Assembly (NCBI RefSeq): GCF_010728325.1
Contig: NZ_AP022570.1
Location: 3,348,001 to 3,412,000, forward strand
Length of the DNA stretch: 64,000 nt
Direction of reading: 5' to 3'
Origin: Mycolicibacterium poriferae
GTDB lineage: Bacteria; Actinomycetota; Actinomycetes; Mycobacteriales; Mycobacteriaceae
Shown: piece by piece, positions 39,552 through 48,705 of the stretch
How positions within the stretch are numbered: position 1 is the stretch's first letter
Layout: every line of letters starts with the position of its first letter
Program-made: the position numbers and the translations under genes
The notes under the pieces: model-generated
Told to the model about the DNA's origin: nothing
The model's input: the letters and a program-made list of their open reading frames with translations, nothing else
The model's database searches: none

Positions 39552-41015
39552 CTCCTGCTCGAGGACCGCGTCGAGGTCGTTGAGGCGTTCCATCGTCGAC
39601 ACCGCGCGTCGGGTGCGGTTGTTGCGGGCCAGCAGGTCCCGGTGCCGGTGGGTGAATGCCCAGTACCCCGCGGTGAACGGGCACGCTTCGTCGCCGACGC
39701 GCTGCTTCGGGTCGAAGGCGCAGTCACGGCAATGGTCGCTCATCTTGTTGATGTAGGCGCCGCCGGACGTGTAGGGCTTGGTGGCCAGCAGACCCCCGTC
39801 GGCGTGCTGGCTCATCCCGACGACGTTGGTGGGCATCACCCAGCGGTAGCCGTCGACGAAGGCGGTGGCGAACCATTCGGTGAGTTCGTCGGGCCGGTAG
39901 CCCCGCTGCAGGGCGTGGTTGCCGAGCACCATCAGGCGCTGGATGTGATGCACCCAGCCGCGGTCGCGGACTCCGGCCAACGCCTCGTGCAGGCAGCGGG
40001 CGGTGACGGCGTCGGCGTCCAGCTCGGCCCACCACGCCGGGAGCCCCTTGCGGGCATTGAGCTTGTTGTTGGTGGTGTAGTCCGGGCCGAAGTGCCAGTA
40101 CAGGTGCCACATGTACTCCCGCCAGCCCAGGATCTGGCGGATGAAGCCCTCCACAGCCGCCAGCGGAGCCTTCTCGGTGCGGTAGGCGCGCTCGGCGGCT
40201 TCGACGGCGTCGAGCGGATGCAGCACGCCGAGGTTCAGCGGCACGGACAGCAGCGAGTGCGACATCGCCCAGTCCTCGGCCATGATGGCGTCCTCGTAAC
40301 GCCCGAAACTGGCCAAGCGGTGGTCGATGAACCGGGTGAGGGCGCGCTTGGCTTCGACGGGGGTGACGGCGAACAGGCGCGGCCCGTCAGCGCCGACAGT
40401 GTCGAGGTCCATGCTGTCGAGGTCGGCGCGGACCTTCTCGTCGATGTCGTCCTCGCGGGGGCGGTACGGTGCCGGCACGCCCAGGGTGGACTGATTTTTC
40501 GGTGGCGACTCGCGGTTCTGTTCGTCGTAGTTCCACCGGTTGCCGACCGGGTCGTCGCCGTCCATCAGCACACCGAAGCGGCGCCGCTGGTCGCGGTAGA
40601 AGTCCTCCATTCGGAAGCGTTGCCGGTTGCCGGCCCACTCGGCGAAGCCGCTGCGGGACAGCGCGAACGTCGGGTTGGGCAACACGTCGGCGACCAGGCC
40701 CGCGTCTTTGAGCCGGTACACGAATCGCTCCGCGGCATGCGAGGTGGGTTCGTGCACCAGGACCGGCCTGTTGAACCGGCGCAGCGCGTCGGTGTAGGTG
40801 TCGGCGTGCAGCAGTGTGGCGCGCTCGCCGAGGTCACGCTCGGCGTGGCGCAACGCCGACAGGGTGAGGTGCAGTTTCTGACGGTGGTAGCGGCGCTTGC
40901 GCAGGGCCGCGCTCGACTCGACGAGCAGAACCTCCCGGTGGGCGTGCTCACCGCCGTACACGGCCGGCCCGAGCTGGTCGGCGAACAGCCAGAGGGGAGT
41001 GTCGTCACGCGCCAT
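39531..41015 (-). CDS. Cryptochrome/photolyase-related flavoprotein with Fe-S type C-terminus
   Basis: A 494-aa protein of the prokaryotic (6-4) photolyase / FeS-BCP group: N-terminal Rossmann part (LWLFADQLGPAVY), FAD-binding helical part (GWREYMWHLYW, MPTNVVGMSQHADGG) and late cysteines (HCRDC, then DEACPF) that fit a [4Fe-4S] site. Members repair UV (6-4) photoproducts or act as blue-light photoreceptors. Reverse strand, ATG start, convergent with TSUP. Confidence 0.85.
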   Translation of the reverse strand: MARDDTPLWLFADQLGPAVYGGEHAHREVLLVESSAALRKRRYHRQKLHLTLSALRHAERDLGERATLLHADTYTDALRRFNRPVLVHEPTSHAAERFVYRLKDAGLVADVLPNPTFALSRSGFAEWAGNRQRFRMEDFYRDQRRRFGVLMDGDDPVGNRWNYDEQNRESPPKNQSTLGVPAPYRPREDDIDEKVRADLDSMDLDTVGADGPRLFAVTPVEAKRALTRFIDHRLASFGRYEDAIMAEDWAMSHSLLSVPLNLGVLHPLDAVEAAERAYRTEKAPLAAVEGFIRQILGWREYMWHLYWHFGPDYTTNNKLNARKGLPAWWAELDADAVTARCLHEALAGVRDRGWVHHIQRLMVLGNHALQRGYRPDELTEWFATAFVDGYRWVMPTNVVGMSQHADGGLLATKPYTSGGAYINKMSDHCRDCAFDPKQRVGDEACPFTAGYWAFTHRHRDLLARNNRTRRAVSTMERLNDLDAVLEQESARDRF

Positions 41016-41142
41016 CAGTCCGAGGGTAGGCGCGGGGGTTACTGCGAAGTGTGACGATTCGGTGGCCGACGAGGCGGTTGGGATCTGGCCGGGTGGCTGA
41101 GGTAGGCTTTCGACCGCCTACCGGCGATCCCGGAGGCACCGC

Positions 41143-41218
<76 letters not shown>

Positions 41219-41287
41219 GAGAAGTAGCACGTCAGAGGCGGTTTCCGAGAAATCGGGAGCCGCCTTTTTCGTACCCGCCAGGGGTAT

Positions 41288-41309
41288 GTACAGCAACGGG
41301 TACAGCAAC
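41288..41309 (+). repeat. Paired GTACAGCAAC repeats near attL (possible integrase arm sites)
   Basis: GTACAGCAAC at 41288-41297 and 41300-41309, a 12-bp period, between attL and the integrase ATG. The same pair with the same period recurs at 51654-51675 near attR. Confidence 0.6.
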
Positions 41310-41339
41310 CGCGTGAAAATCCGCTTACAGTCGGCAGGC

Positions 41340-42539
41340 ATGGGGAAGAACGCCAACGGCGAGGGCTCGATCTACAAGCGGACCAAAGACGGCCGCGTGG
41401 TCCGCTACGAGGGGGCCCTTTCGTACATCGACGACGACGGTCGCACCAAGCGTCACACCGTGTACGGACGCACCCGCGCCGACGTGCGCGACAAGCTCAA
41501 GCAGGCCCGTGAGCGGCTGGACGCGGGCGGCCCGGTCAAAGACGACACCCGGACCGTGGCGCAGTGGCTCGCCCAGTGGCGGGCGACGACGCTCGAGGCA
41601 TCCGACCGCGCCAGATCCACCAAGCAGTTGTACAGCGATCTGTCGCGCCGCCACCTCGAGCCCGAACCGTTCGGCGCGACCCGACTGGACAAGCTGAAGC
41701 CGTCCGACGTCGAGGGCCTGATTCTGTCCCTGCGCAACCAGACCAAGCCGGGCAAGCCCACCGACGACGGCGCCGACCCGAAGCCCGTACGGGCGCTTTC
41801 GGACAGCACCATCCGCAGCACCTACGCGGTCCTGCGGCAGGCGCTCGACACCGCGGTCCGTGACGGGCTTCTCGCGAAGAATCCCGCCGCCGCGGTCAAG
41901 CGCCCCGGGGTCGAGCGCCACGAAGCTCAACACCTCTCGGTCGCTGACGTCACCGCCATCCTGAAGGCCGCCGAGGGGCTGCGCTACCGACCCGTGCTGG
42001 TCCTGATCGCGGCCACGGGGATGCGTCGCGGGGAAGCGCTGGGCCTGACCTGGGACCACGTCGACCTCGACGCTGGGCTCCTCAGAGTGCGCGCTACGAC
42101 GGGTCGCGTCGGTCGAGAACTCATCACCAGCGAGCCCAAGACCGACCGCAGTCGTCGCACAATTCCGCTGCCGCCCGCTGTCATCGAGATGTTGAAGGCA
42201 CACCGAACAGCGCAACTCGAGGAGCGGATGCGCGCCGCGAACGTGTGGGAAAACCACAACCTCGTTTTCTGCACCGAGATGGGGCGACCTGTAGAGGGGC
42301 GAAACATCTTGCGCACCATCGAGATCGCCTCTGCGAAAGCGGGCGTCAGCGGTGCCGTCGTGCACACGTTGCGGCACAGCGCGGCCACCGCGTGGCTCGA
42401 AGGCGGCGTGCACATCAAAGCCGTCGCCGATCTCCTCGGCCACTCCAGCATCGCGATCACCGGCGATCTGTACGCACACAGCACCGACGACACCGCTCGC
42501 GCGGCGGTCGCGGGATTTGCTGAAAAGCTCGGCCTATAG
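41340..42539 (+). CDS. int: Phage-type tyrosine integrase
   Basis: A 399-aa integrase: N-terminal AP2-like arm-binding domain (GKNANGEGSIYKRTKDGR), core-binding domain (~75-180) and catalytic domain with Arg (ATGMRRGEALGLTW), Lys (EPKTDRSRRTIPL), HTLRHSAATAW, LLGHSS and Tyr in GDLYAHSTDD. It probably recombines the tRNA-Pro attachment site. ATG 41340 gives the usual N-terminus; the open frame extends upstream through the tRNA by chance. Confidence 0.95.
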   Translation: MGKNANGEGSIYKRTKDGRVVRYEGALSYIDDDGRTKRHTVYGRTRADVRDKLKQARERLDAGGPVKDDTRTVAQWLAQWRATTLEASDRARSTKQLYSDLSRRHLEPEPFGATRLDKLKPSDVEGLILSLRNQTKPGKPTDDGADPKPVRALSDSTIRSTYAVLRQALDTAVRDGLLAKNPAAAVKRPGVERHEAQHLSVADVTAILKAAEGLRYRPVLVLIAATGMRRGEALGLTWDHVDLDAGLLRVRATTGRVGRELITSEPKTDRSRRTIPLPPAVIEMLKAHRTAQLEERMRAANVWENHNLVFCTEMGRPVEGRNILRTIEIASAKAGVSGAVVHTLRHSAATAWLEGGVHIKAVADLLGHSSIAITGDLYAHSTDDTARAAVAGFAEKLGL

Positions 42540-42617
42540 ATCGGCGACACTCCGACTGGTCTGCAATTCTTCTATTGCAACTCTGTATAGCGCTCTACAG
42601 CCGAGTAATTAGCTGAC

Positions 42618-42633
42618 TTAATGCGCGCATTAA
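42618..42633. promoter_or_regulatory. Perfect 16-bp palindrome, candidate operator of the element
   Basis: TTAATGCGCGCATTAA in the AT-rich ~195-bp gap between int and the excisionase-like gene. The gap also holds CTGTA/TACAG and GCAAT/ATTGC inverted repeats at about 42575-42601. A dimeric repressor or excisionase site is likely; the binding protein is not identified. Confidence 0.5.
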
Positions 42634-42735
42634 ACCGCGTCATTGGCGCGAAAAACGTCACGTGCAATTCAGCTACCGTGTTTGCCACGAGGTCCCCAGA
42701 TACATGGAGGGGCCTGTAGACATGGGAGAAGCGAC

Positions 42736-42927
42736 ATGGAAAAGCTTCTGTGCTCGATCGACGACGCGGTGGAGTCCCTCGGCGTGAGCCGTCCCACCAT
42801 TTACCGGCTTATTCGACAGGGCGAGCTTGTTCACGTCAACGTCGGGCGCCGCGGATTTGTCACCGTCGGCTCCGTACACAAATTCGTGGATCGGCTCACC
42901 GCTGCGAAACAAGGTGGTGCGAAATGA
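42736..42927 (+). CDS. xis: Excisionase-like MerR-type HTH protein
   Basis: A 63-aa protein made almost entirely of a winged helix-turn-helix (CSIDDAVESLGVSRPTIYRL, then VGRRGFVTVGSVHKFV) of the excisionase/AlpA type. The ATG follows GGGAGAAG at good spacing. Likely roles are steering Int toward excision or regulating the element. The stop overlaps the next ATG (ATGA). Confidence 0.85.
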   Translation: MEKLLCSIDDAVESLGVSRPTIYRLIRQGELVHVNVGRRGFVTVGSVHKFVDRLTAAKQGGAK

Positions 42928-43061
42928 GTATCGCCCAGATATGGCGCGGCCCGGATGTCGACCAAAACATCCGGGCTACGAACGCCACCCACGGCTTGAC
43001 CAATTCTATCCGGTCGGGCGGAGGTGATCTCAGTGAGCAGCCGGACACCGCAGCCCGATGA
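42924..43061 (+). CDS. Hypothetical small protein
   Basis: A 45-aa frame whose ATG overlaps the excisionase stop (ATGA) and whose 3' end overlaps the start of the helicase gene by 29 bp. The peptide (MSIAQIWRGPDVDQNIRATN at its start) has no known motif. Support is the translational coupling only. Confidence 0.45.
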   Translation: MSIAQIWRGPDVDQNIRATNATHGLTNSIRSGGGDLSEQPDTAAR

Positions 43062-45132
43062 TGATGGCTTCACCGGGTATGAACCCGAGCCGTTGCCGTA
43101 TCCCGATATCGACACCGGCGGAAAAGATCCGTGGGAGGAACGTCTCCGCGCTATCGGTAAGCTTCCCGAGAAACCGACGCCCAAGCCTGTCGATATCCCC
43201 GATCTGGACGCCCCGAAAGAGCACCTCGACTCGTACGCGCAATCAGCTCTCAGAAACGAGCTGGGGCGGCTAGCGGCCGCTACCGAGGGCACTCGCAACA
43301 CAACGCTTTTCATCGCCGCGGCGGCGCTCCGTCGATTCGTGCGCGCGAAGATATTGTCGGAGGCGTTCGTCGAGGACCAACTACTGCAACAGGCTCTCGC
43401 CATCGGGCTCACCGAGCGCGAAGCCCGGAAGACCATCGCGTCAGCACGCCGGAAAGACGACGCCGGAGGCCGCAAGGTCGAGCTCAAAGATCGCGACGGC
43501 TACGGAAAGCTCTACGAGCTCGACGACCCGACAGACGACGGCCAACAGGCCAGCCCGACCGGCAGTAGTAAGCATCCCGCCGACCAGCACCAGGGTCAAG
43601 CGAAATTTGCCTACCTGCTTGCCGAGCGGTACGCCGACCAGCTTCTACACGTTCACGGGCTGGGCTGGCACGCGTGGAGCGGAACCCGTTGGGCCCCAGA
43701 CGACCGCGGCGTGGCACGCCGCGCCGTGCTGGACGTCCTGCGCCACGCGTGGGAGGAGGCATTCGGCTCGAAAGAGCTCACCGCAGAGGTCAAGCAATGC
43801 CAGACAGCGACCGCCGTCAACGGAATCCTCGCGCTAGCAGCGTCACTCGAACCGTTCGCCGCCACCGTCGATGACCTCAACGCCGTCCCGTGGCTGCTCA
43901 ATTGCGCCAACGGAACTCTCGACCTCCACACGCTCGAATTGCATCCCCATGAGCCCTCCGAGCGACTAACGAAAGTGTGTCGCGGTGCCTACCGCCCCGA
44001 TACGGCAGCTCCGACCTGGGACGCGTTCCTGGCGCGGGTGCTGCCCGATGAGGAGGTCCGCGGATTCGTCCAGCGACTCGCTGGGATGGCGCTCATCGGG
44101 GACGTTCGCGAGCACGTGCTGCCGATCTTCACCGGCACCGGCCGCAACGGCAAGAGCGTGTTCTACAAGGCCCTCTCGTCGGCGATGGGCGACTACGCAG
44201 CGACCGCAGACCCCGAACTCTTTATGGCGCGCCGCGACGGCGCACATCCGACGGGCGAGATGGACCTGATGGGCCGCCGGCTGGTGGTGGTCAGCGAGTC
44301 CAACCGAGACCGCCGCCTCGACGAGGCCAAGATGAAGCGCTTGGTCGGCGGCGACCCGATCAAGGCCCGGCGCATGAGGCAGGATTTCGTCGAGTTCATG
44401 CCGTCGCACACCGCCGTGCTGGTCACCAACCACTTACCCAAGGTGAGCGGCGATGATCCGGCGACGTGGGCACGGCTGCGCGTCGTGCCGTTCAACGTCG
44501 TCATTCCACCGGCCGAGCAGGACACCGAGCTTAGCGCCAAGCTTGAGCTCGAAGCCGACGGCATCCTGTCGTGGGCGGTCGCCGGGCTGCGCGACTATCT
44601 CGAGCGCGGTCTCGATGATCCGCGCGGCGTGCGTGTTGCGACTGCGGCATACCACCGGGACAGCGACGCGCTAGCGAGATTCATCGACGAATGTTGCGAG
44701 ACCGGCTCGGCGTATCAGGAGCGGACCTCGGAGTTGCACGCCGCGTGGGTGGGCTGGCAACTGCGCGACGGTGCTGAGCCGATGAGTATGAAAGCGTTTG
44801 GCCAAGCCCTCGATGCGCGAGGTTTTACGTCGAAGAAAGTGAAAAGCGGAATCTGCCGCGTCGGGATCAGGCTCTTGCCGTCTGGGACTGATTTCGACGC
44901 TAACAGCCCTGAACAGCACGAATCGTCTGAGGGTGCACCTTGTGCACCTTCTGCGGTATTACCTATCACGCGCGCGGGTGAAGAACTTTTACCGCAAACG
45001 GTGCACAAGGTGCACCCACCGATCTGCGCTTCTCCCGGCTGTGGCCAGCAGCTAACCCATCCGGAATCTGTCGAGGCCGGACTGTGTGCCGAACACCGGC
45101 TGGGGTCGACCGAATCGGGGTGGTCGGCGTGA
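43033..45132 (+). CDS. Phage/plasmid primase-helicase, D5 N-terminal / SF3 helicase type
   Basis: A 699-aa replication protein. Residues ~65-150 are a helical region like primase C-terminal segments. The D5_N domain (~190-340) is followed by an SF3 helicase with Walker A GTGRNGKS near residue 373, Walker B RLVVVSES and a sensor VTNHLP. A short Cys pair (CASPGCGQQL) lies near the end. No prim-pol active site is evident, so priming may come from the host or helper. GTG 43033 was chosen because a strong GGAGGTGAT precedes it. Confidence 0.88.
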   Translation: MSSRTPQPDDDGFTGYEPEPLPYPDIDTGGKDPWEERLRAIGKLPEKPTPKPVDIPDLDAPKEHLDSYAQSALRNELGRLAAATEGTRNTTLFIAAAALRRFVRAKILSEAFVEDQLLQQALAIGLTEREARKTIASARRKDDAGGRKVELKDRDGYGKLYELDDPTDDGQQASPTGSSKHPADQHQGQAKFAYLLAERYADQLLHVHGLGWHAWSGTRWAPDDRGVARRAVLDVLRHAWEEAFGSKELTAEVKQCQTATAVNGILALAASLEPFAATVDDLNAVPWLLNCANGTLDLHTLELHPHEPSERLTKVCRGAYRPDTAAPTWDAFLARVLPDEEVRGFVQRLAGMALIGDVREHVLPIFTGTGRNGKSVFYKALSSAMGDYAATADPELFMARRDGAHPTGEMDLMGRRLVVVSESNRDRRLDEAKMKRLVGGDPIKARRMRQDFVEFMPSHTAVLVTNHLPKVSGDDPATWARLRVVPFNVVIPPAEQDTELSAKLELEADGILSWAVAGLRDYLERGLDDPRGVRVATAAYHRDSDALARFIDECCETGSAYQERTSELHAAWVGWQLRDGAEPMSMKAFGQALDARGFTSKKVKSGICRVGIRLLPSGTDFDANSPEQHESSEGAPCAPSAVLPITRAGEELLPQTVHKVHPPICASPGCGQQLTHPESVEAGLCAEHRLGSTESGWSA

Positions 45133-45590
45133 CGCCCGACGACGTGCCCGCGTTGACGACACTCCGTCCGTCGCGCCGAACCGAGGCCGAGATCCTCGAG
45201 ACCTGGATCGCACTGCTGGCCGGTGCAGCCGACCTGCCCGGCGCTGCCTGTCGGGGTCGCGCCCAGGAGTTCGATGCCGACCGCGATGGTGAGAGCCGTG
45301 ATGGTCGTGAGGATCGCCTGGACGGTGCCGTCGCGATCTGTCGCCAGTGCCCGGCGCTGACCGACTGCGCGGACTGGCTTGACCGCCTGCCACGCCGACG
45401 GTGGCCGACCGGAGTCGTCGCCGGTCGCGTGATCGAGGCGACGCCGGCCGGCACTCCGCGACTCCGACGCCCCCAGATCGCCCAGAACGCAGCAGAACCC
45501 GTCGCTGCGAGCGGTGACAGCCAGGGTCGGCGTGTCGCGCCCCAGCGGCAGCTACAGAAGCCCGCTGACGGAGAGAGGAGCGCGTCGTGA
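45129..45590 (+). CDS. WhiB-like Fe-S protein encoded by the element
   Basis: About 153 aa. Residues ~38-100 have the WhiB cysteine layout: one Cys in GAACRGRA, then CRQCPALTDC (CxxCx5C), and a downstream turn motif GVVAG in place of the canonical GVWGG. WhiB proteins bind [4Fe-4S] clusters and sigma factor domain 4; phage-encoded ones interfere with host WhiB function. The altered turn suggests divergence. GTG start in a GTGA overlap with the helicase gene. Confidence 0.8.
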   Translation: MTPDDVPALTTLRPSRRTEAEILETWIALLAGAADLPGAACRGRAQEFDADRDGESRDGREDRLDGAVAICRQCPALTDCADWLDRLPRRRWPTGVVAGRVIEATPAGTPRLRRPQIAQNAAEPVAASGDSQGRRVAPQRQLQKPADGERSAS

Positions 45591-46135
45591 CGAAGGCTGG
45601 AATCACCCCCGGTGCTGCGCAGTGGGCAGCGTTCGCGCGCGAGCTGGGGTGGACCGTGACCTACTCGCCGGGCCGCGCGTGGTTCACCATCCACGGCGGT
45701 CGTTCGGCGCTGATGCGCACCACCGCCGCGACGACCGGCACCGGCCTGGAACGTCATATCGCCGACCTCGAGGCCGACGCCACCGAGCGCGACTATCGAG
45801 GCGACTTGCTGATCGTCGGCGCCGCACCGCTGGTGAAAGCCAGACGGTGGTTGACCAATGACCCCGCCGCCGGGCTTCTCGGCGAACCCGACGGCGCGGG
45901 CTGGAAGTGGTCCGCGGCCTGTTGGTTGCGTTGCGCGCGCTGCCGATTGCTGGGCCTCTACGGCGAGCTAGGCAGCTGGGATGCCCACCCCTGTGGGCAC
46001 CACGAAGGCGCGTGGCACCTCGGTGATGAGATCGCGCCGTCCGTCGCCGAAGCGTGGGCGCGAGCCGCCTACCAAACCGCCATCCAGCGGTCACATCGTC
46101 CCGACGAAAGGAACTCAAATGACCAATCTGCTTGA
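45587..46135 (+). CDS. Hypothetical element protein
   Basis: A 182-aa protein of unknown function. It has a Cys/His-containing segment (ACWLRCARCRLLGLYGELGS, then HPCGHHEGAWH, residues ~110-143) that could bind zinc. GTG start overlaps the WhiB-like stop by 4 bp, so it is co-translated with it. Confidence 0.7.
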   Translation: MTKAGITPGAAQWAAFARELGWTVTYSPGRAWFTIHGGRSALMRTTAATTGTGLERHIADLEADATERDYRGDLLIVGAAPLVKARRWLTNDPAAGLLGEPDGAGWKWSAACWLRCARCRLLGLYGELGSWDAHPCGHHEGAWHLGDEIAPSVAEAWARAAYQTAIQRSHRPDERNSNDQSA

Positions 46136-46685
46136 CCCCGAGGAACGCGCCGCCGCGGTGCGCCTGTTGTCGTCCGCGCGGAACGCTCGAGCGCCGGGTT
46201 CCAGTAAGTCGGTGGCGGCTGCTGTGAGCACCGACCCACTGGGTTCGTGGCGACTGGCTGCGGTCGCCGCTTGGCTGGTTCGTCTGATCGCCGGCCGGTT
46301 CGGCAACAGTCTTCGTGACAGGACTGACGACCCGGTGATGGCCGACCACGTGTTGCGCGAAGCGCGCCGAGCGTTGGACGGAGACGCCCCCTACGACAAG
46401 GAACTCGTACATCTAGCCGCATTGGCAACTTCCGACGGTCCCGGTGATGCCCGCGCCGCCGCCCACCGTTGGTACGAGCGGCAACCGCACAACTTCGACA
46501 CCTGGATGGTGACCGACAGTGCCATTGATCTGCTTCGACACCTCTCCGATCTGAGGGCTACGCAAGTGGCAGGGGGTATCGCAGGCGACGATCTCACTCG
46601 CGACGCCGTGCTCGATGCGGTCTCCGCTGAGCTGATCGAGGTGGAAATGGCTACGGGTACGACAGATTTTAAGGATGAAACATGA
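46119..46685 (+). CDS. Hypothetical element protein
   Basis: A 188-aa helical protein with no recognised domain, between replication and head genes. ATG 46119 follows AAAGGAAC; the longer frame upstream reads through the previous gene. It overlaps that gene by 17 bp and the next by 4 bp. Confidence 0.7.
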   Translation: MTNLLDPEERAAAVRLLSSARNARAPGSSKSVAAAVSTDPLGSWRLAAVAAWLVRLIAGRFGNSLRDRTDDPVMADHVLREARRALDGDAPYDKELVHLAALATSDGPGDARAAAHRWYERQPHNFDTWMVTDSAIDLLRHLSDLRATQVAGGIAGDDLTRDAVLDAVSAELIEVEMATGTTDFKDET

Positions 46686-47005
46686 CCATCGACGGCGTAG
46701 GCCCCCAACTGAACCAACCCGATCCGCGGGGGTGGCTGGTATTTGCGTGGCTGCCAGAGAATCTCCAAAAGGCTGAGGACGCCACCCAGTTCGCCGACCA
46801 CGAACGGTTTCACCATCGCGCCAGCGGCGACGCCCTGGGGCGCGGCGCGTTCAGCCGTGCAGCGACCTCGGCTGAGCGACAACTCCTGCAGCACTTGGGC
46901 TACGCGCTACCCGAGCACGTCCACACCCACGTCGACTATCCGACCCCGGGGGTCCGGCACCGGTCCTGGCCGCAACTCAAAGACCAGCAGCCCGCCGCTG
47001 CATAA
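46682..47005 (+). CDS. Hypothetical element protein
   Basis: A 107-aa protein of unknown function with His-rich patches (DHERFHHRASGD, LPEHVHTHVDYPTPGVRHRS). ATGA overlap with the preceding gene; 20 nt before the scaffold-like gene. Confidence 0.68.
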   Translation: MTIDGVGPQLNQPDPRGWLVFAWLPENLQKAEDATQFADHERFHHRASGDALGRGAFSRAATSAERQLLQHLGYALPEHVHTHVDYPTPGVRHRSWPQLKDQQPAAA

Positions 47006-47025
47006 CCAATCCGAAGGAGAAAGAC

Positions 47026-47529
47026 ATGACCACGACTGAAACCACAACGACACCGACGACTCCCGCCGAGCAGGTCACGCCCGCCGAGATCGTCGACCCC
47101 GAACAGAAGCCAGCGGAGACCACTCCCGGTGGCTCTGAGGGCGACGCTGACGCCCCCGACGACAACGGCAAGCCCAAAGGCGTGCGGGCTCGTCTCGACG
47201 CCACCGAGGCGGAGCGGGATGTGTTGCGGGCGCAGCTCGATGCGGCGCACGCCCAAGCGTTCGACAGAACCGTCGAGGCGATGGGACTACAACCGGCCCT
47301 CATGCGGGCGGCGGGTCTCGAGGTTGCCGAATTCGTCGTTGAGGACGGCTCGCTCGACACCGTCGCGCTGACGACTGCGATCGACACCAAGCGCGCCGAG
47401 CTCGGCCTGAGCCGACGCCCGGCACCGAACCCGGTGGCCGGCCTCGGGAGTGGCGACGCGCCGGACACGAAACCGTCGAGCTGGGCGGGCGCGTTCGCCG
47501 AACACACCGGACGCGCCAAACCGCAGTGA
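47026..47529 (+). CDS. Scaffold-like protein
   Basis: A 167-aa acidic protein: a Thr/Pro/Glu-rich disordered N-terminus (~1-55), a coiled-coil segment (ARLDATEAERDVLRAQLDAA, ~58-78) and a polar C-terminus. This composition, a good AAGGAGAAAG ribosome site and the position directly upstream of the capsid gene point to a head-assembly scaffold. No sequence motif proves it. Confidence 0.65.
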   Translation: MTTTETTTTPTTPAEQVTPAEIVDPEQKPAETTPGGSEGDADAPDDNGKPKGVRARLDATEAERDVLRAQLDAAHAQAFDRTVEAMGLQPALMRAAGLEVAEFVVEDGSLDTVALTTAIDTKRAELGLSRRPAPNPVAGLGSGDAPDTKPSSWAGAFAEHTGRAKPQ

Positions 47530-47539
47530 AGATTCCCGA

Positions 47540-47595
47540 TATGATTAGCGGGTCGGTGACTTCGCGGCTGTCGCAGTCGCACTCACCGGCCCGCT
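47540..47595 (+). promoter_or_regulatory. Perfect -10 TATGAT and 13-bp inverted repeat upstream of the capsid gene
   Basis: TATGAT (47540-47545) is followed at once by AGCGGGTCGGTGA (47547-47559), which pairs with TCACCGGCCCGCT (47583-47595), one G-T pair, around a 23-nt loop with its own small GCG/CGC hairpin. It lies in the 161-bp gap before the capsid gene. It could be a promoter plus structured leader, or a processing/termination site within the structural operon. Confidence 0.5.
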
Positions 47596-47690
47596 GACTT
47601 CCATCGGAAATTGGAGCACAGCACGGTCGAGCTGCCGCAGCGATAGGGCCGGGTGAACAACCCTTCCTACGCATAGAGAGGTAGCTAGTC

Positions 47691-48530
47691 ATGGCCACCA
47701 CATCAACCGCCGCAAGTCTTCTGCGGCCAGAGCAGGTCAACGAACTCATCGTCCAGCCGTTGACGCTGGCATCCGTTGCGATGCAGGCGTCGACCGTCGC
47801 TCAGACGGAGTCCACCGAGTACCGCATCCCAGTCCTGACGGGCGATCCCGACGCCAGCTGGGTCCCCGAAGCCGCCGAGATCCCCGTCGACGACGCCACG
47901 TTCGACGAGGTCGTCGTCACCCCGAAGAAGGTCGCGGCCTTGTCGGTGCTGTCCAACGAGCTGATCGAGGACTCCAGCCCCGAGGCCAGCGCCGTGATCG
48001 GGCAGCGCCTGGTGCAGTCCCTGGTCCGCAAGGTCGACGCGTCATGGTTCGCCGCCGCGACCGCGAACGGTCCGGCAGGACTTGGCAGTATCACACCGAG
48101 CGAAACCTACGCCGGTGCTGCGTACGCGAACATCGACGCGTTCCTCGAGGCGATCACCGCCGCCGAGGCCGAGGGTGCGCAGGTGAACTCGTTCGTCACG
48201 CATCCCAACACCGCTCTCGCGCTGGCGAAGCTGAAGAAGGCGACCGGCAGCAACGAGCCGCTGTTGCAGCGTGATGTCACCGTGCCCGGCGGTCGCGTCG
48301 TCGCCGGCGTGCCACTGCTCGTCAGCCCTGACGCTGACGGTGACGGTTCGGTCTGGGGAATTCCGAAGGCTCGCGTGTTCGTCGTGATCCGTCGCGACGT
48401 TCAGGTTGCGCTCGACAGTTCGGCGTTCTTCACCAGCGATCGAACCGCCGTCCGTGTCACTGCGCGAATCGGTTTCGGCTTCCCGCATGAATCTGCGGTC
48501 GTGAAGATCAACCGCAGTGCCGCGCCGTAA
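47691..48530 (+). CDS. HK97-fold major capsid protein
   Basis: A 279-aa protein with the phage major capsid pattern of mycobacterial prophages: VAMQASTVAQ, SWVPEAAEIPVDDATFDEVV near residue 60, KKVAALSVLSNELIEDSSPE, the P-domain helix region and GVPLLVSPDADGD. It lacks the long delta domain of HK97, consistent with a separate scaffold protein. ATG start after AGAGAGGTAG. Confidence 0.9.
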   Translation: MATTSTAASLLRPEQVNELIVQPLTLASVAMQASTVAQTESTEYRIPVLTGDPDASWVPEAAEIPVDDATFDEVVVTPKKVAALSVLSNELIEDSSPEASAVIGQRLVQSLVRKVDASWFAAATANGPAGLGSITPSETYAGAAYANIDAFLEAITAAEAEGAQVNSFVTHPNTALALAKLKKATGSNEPLLQRDVTVPGGRVVAGVPLLVSPDADGDGSVWGIPKARVFVVIRRDVQVALDSSAFFTSDRTAVRVTARIGFGFPHESAVVKINRSAAP

Positions 48531-48705
48531 CAGGTGAAACGTGCAGGCACGGCGTGACTGGCGCCGCGGGATGCTCATACCGCCGAGCGACTCTCACTGC
48601 TCCGTGTCTGTCGTCGCCGCTGTCGGTGCAACACGCGACTGGTCACTCGAGCGTTGCCCGGCAGCGGCGAACCACACCAACACTGTCGATACACGAGGTA
48701 CAAAC

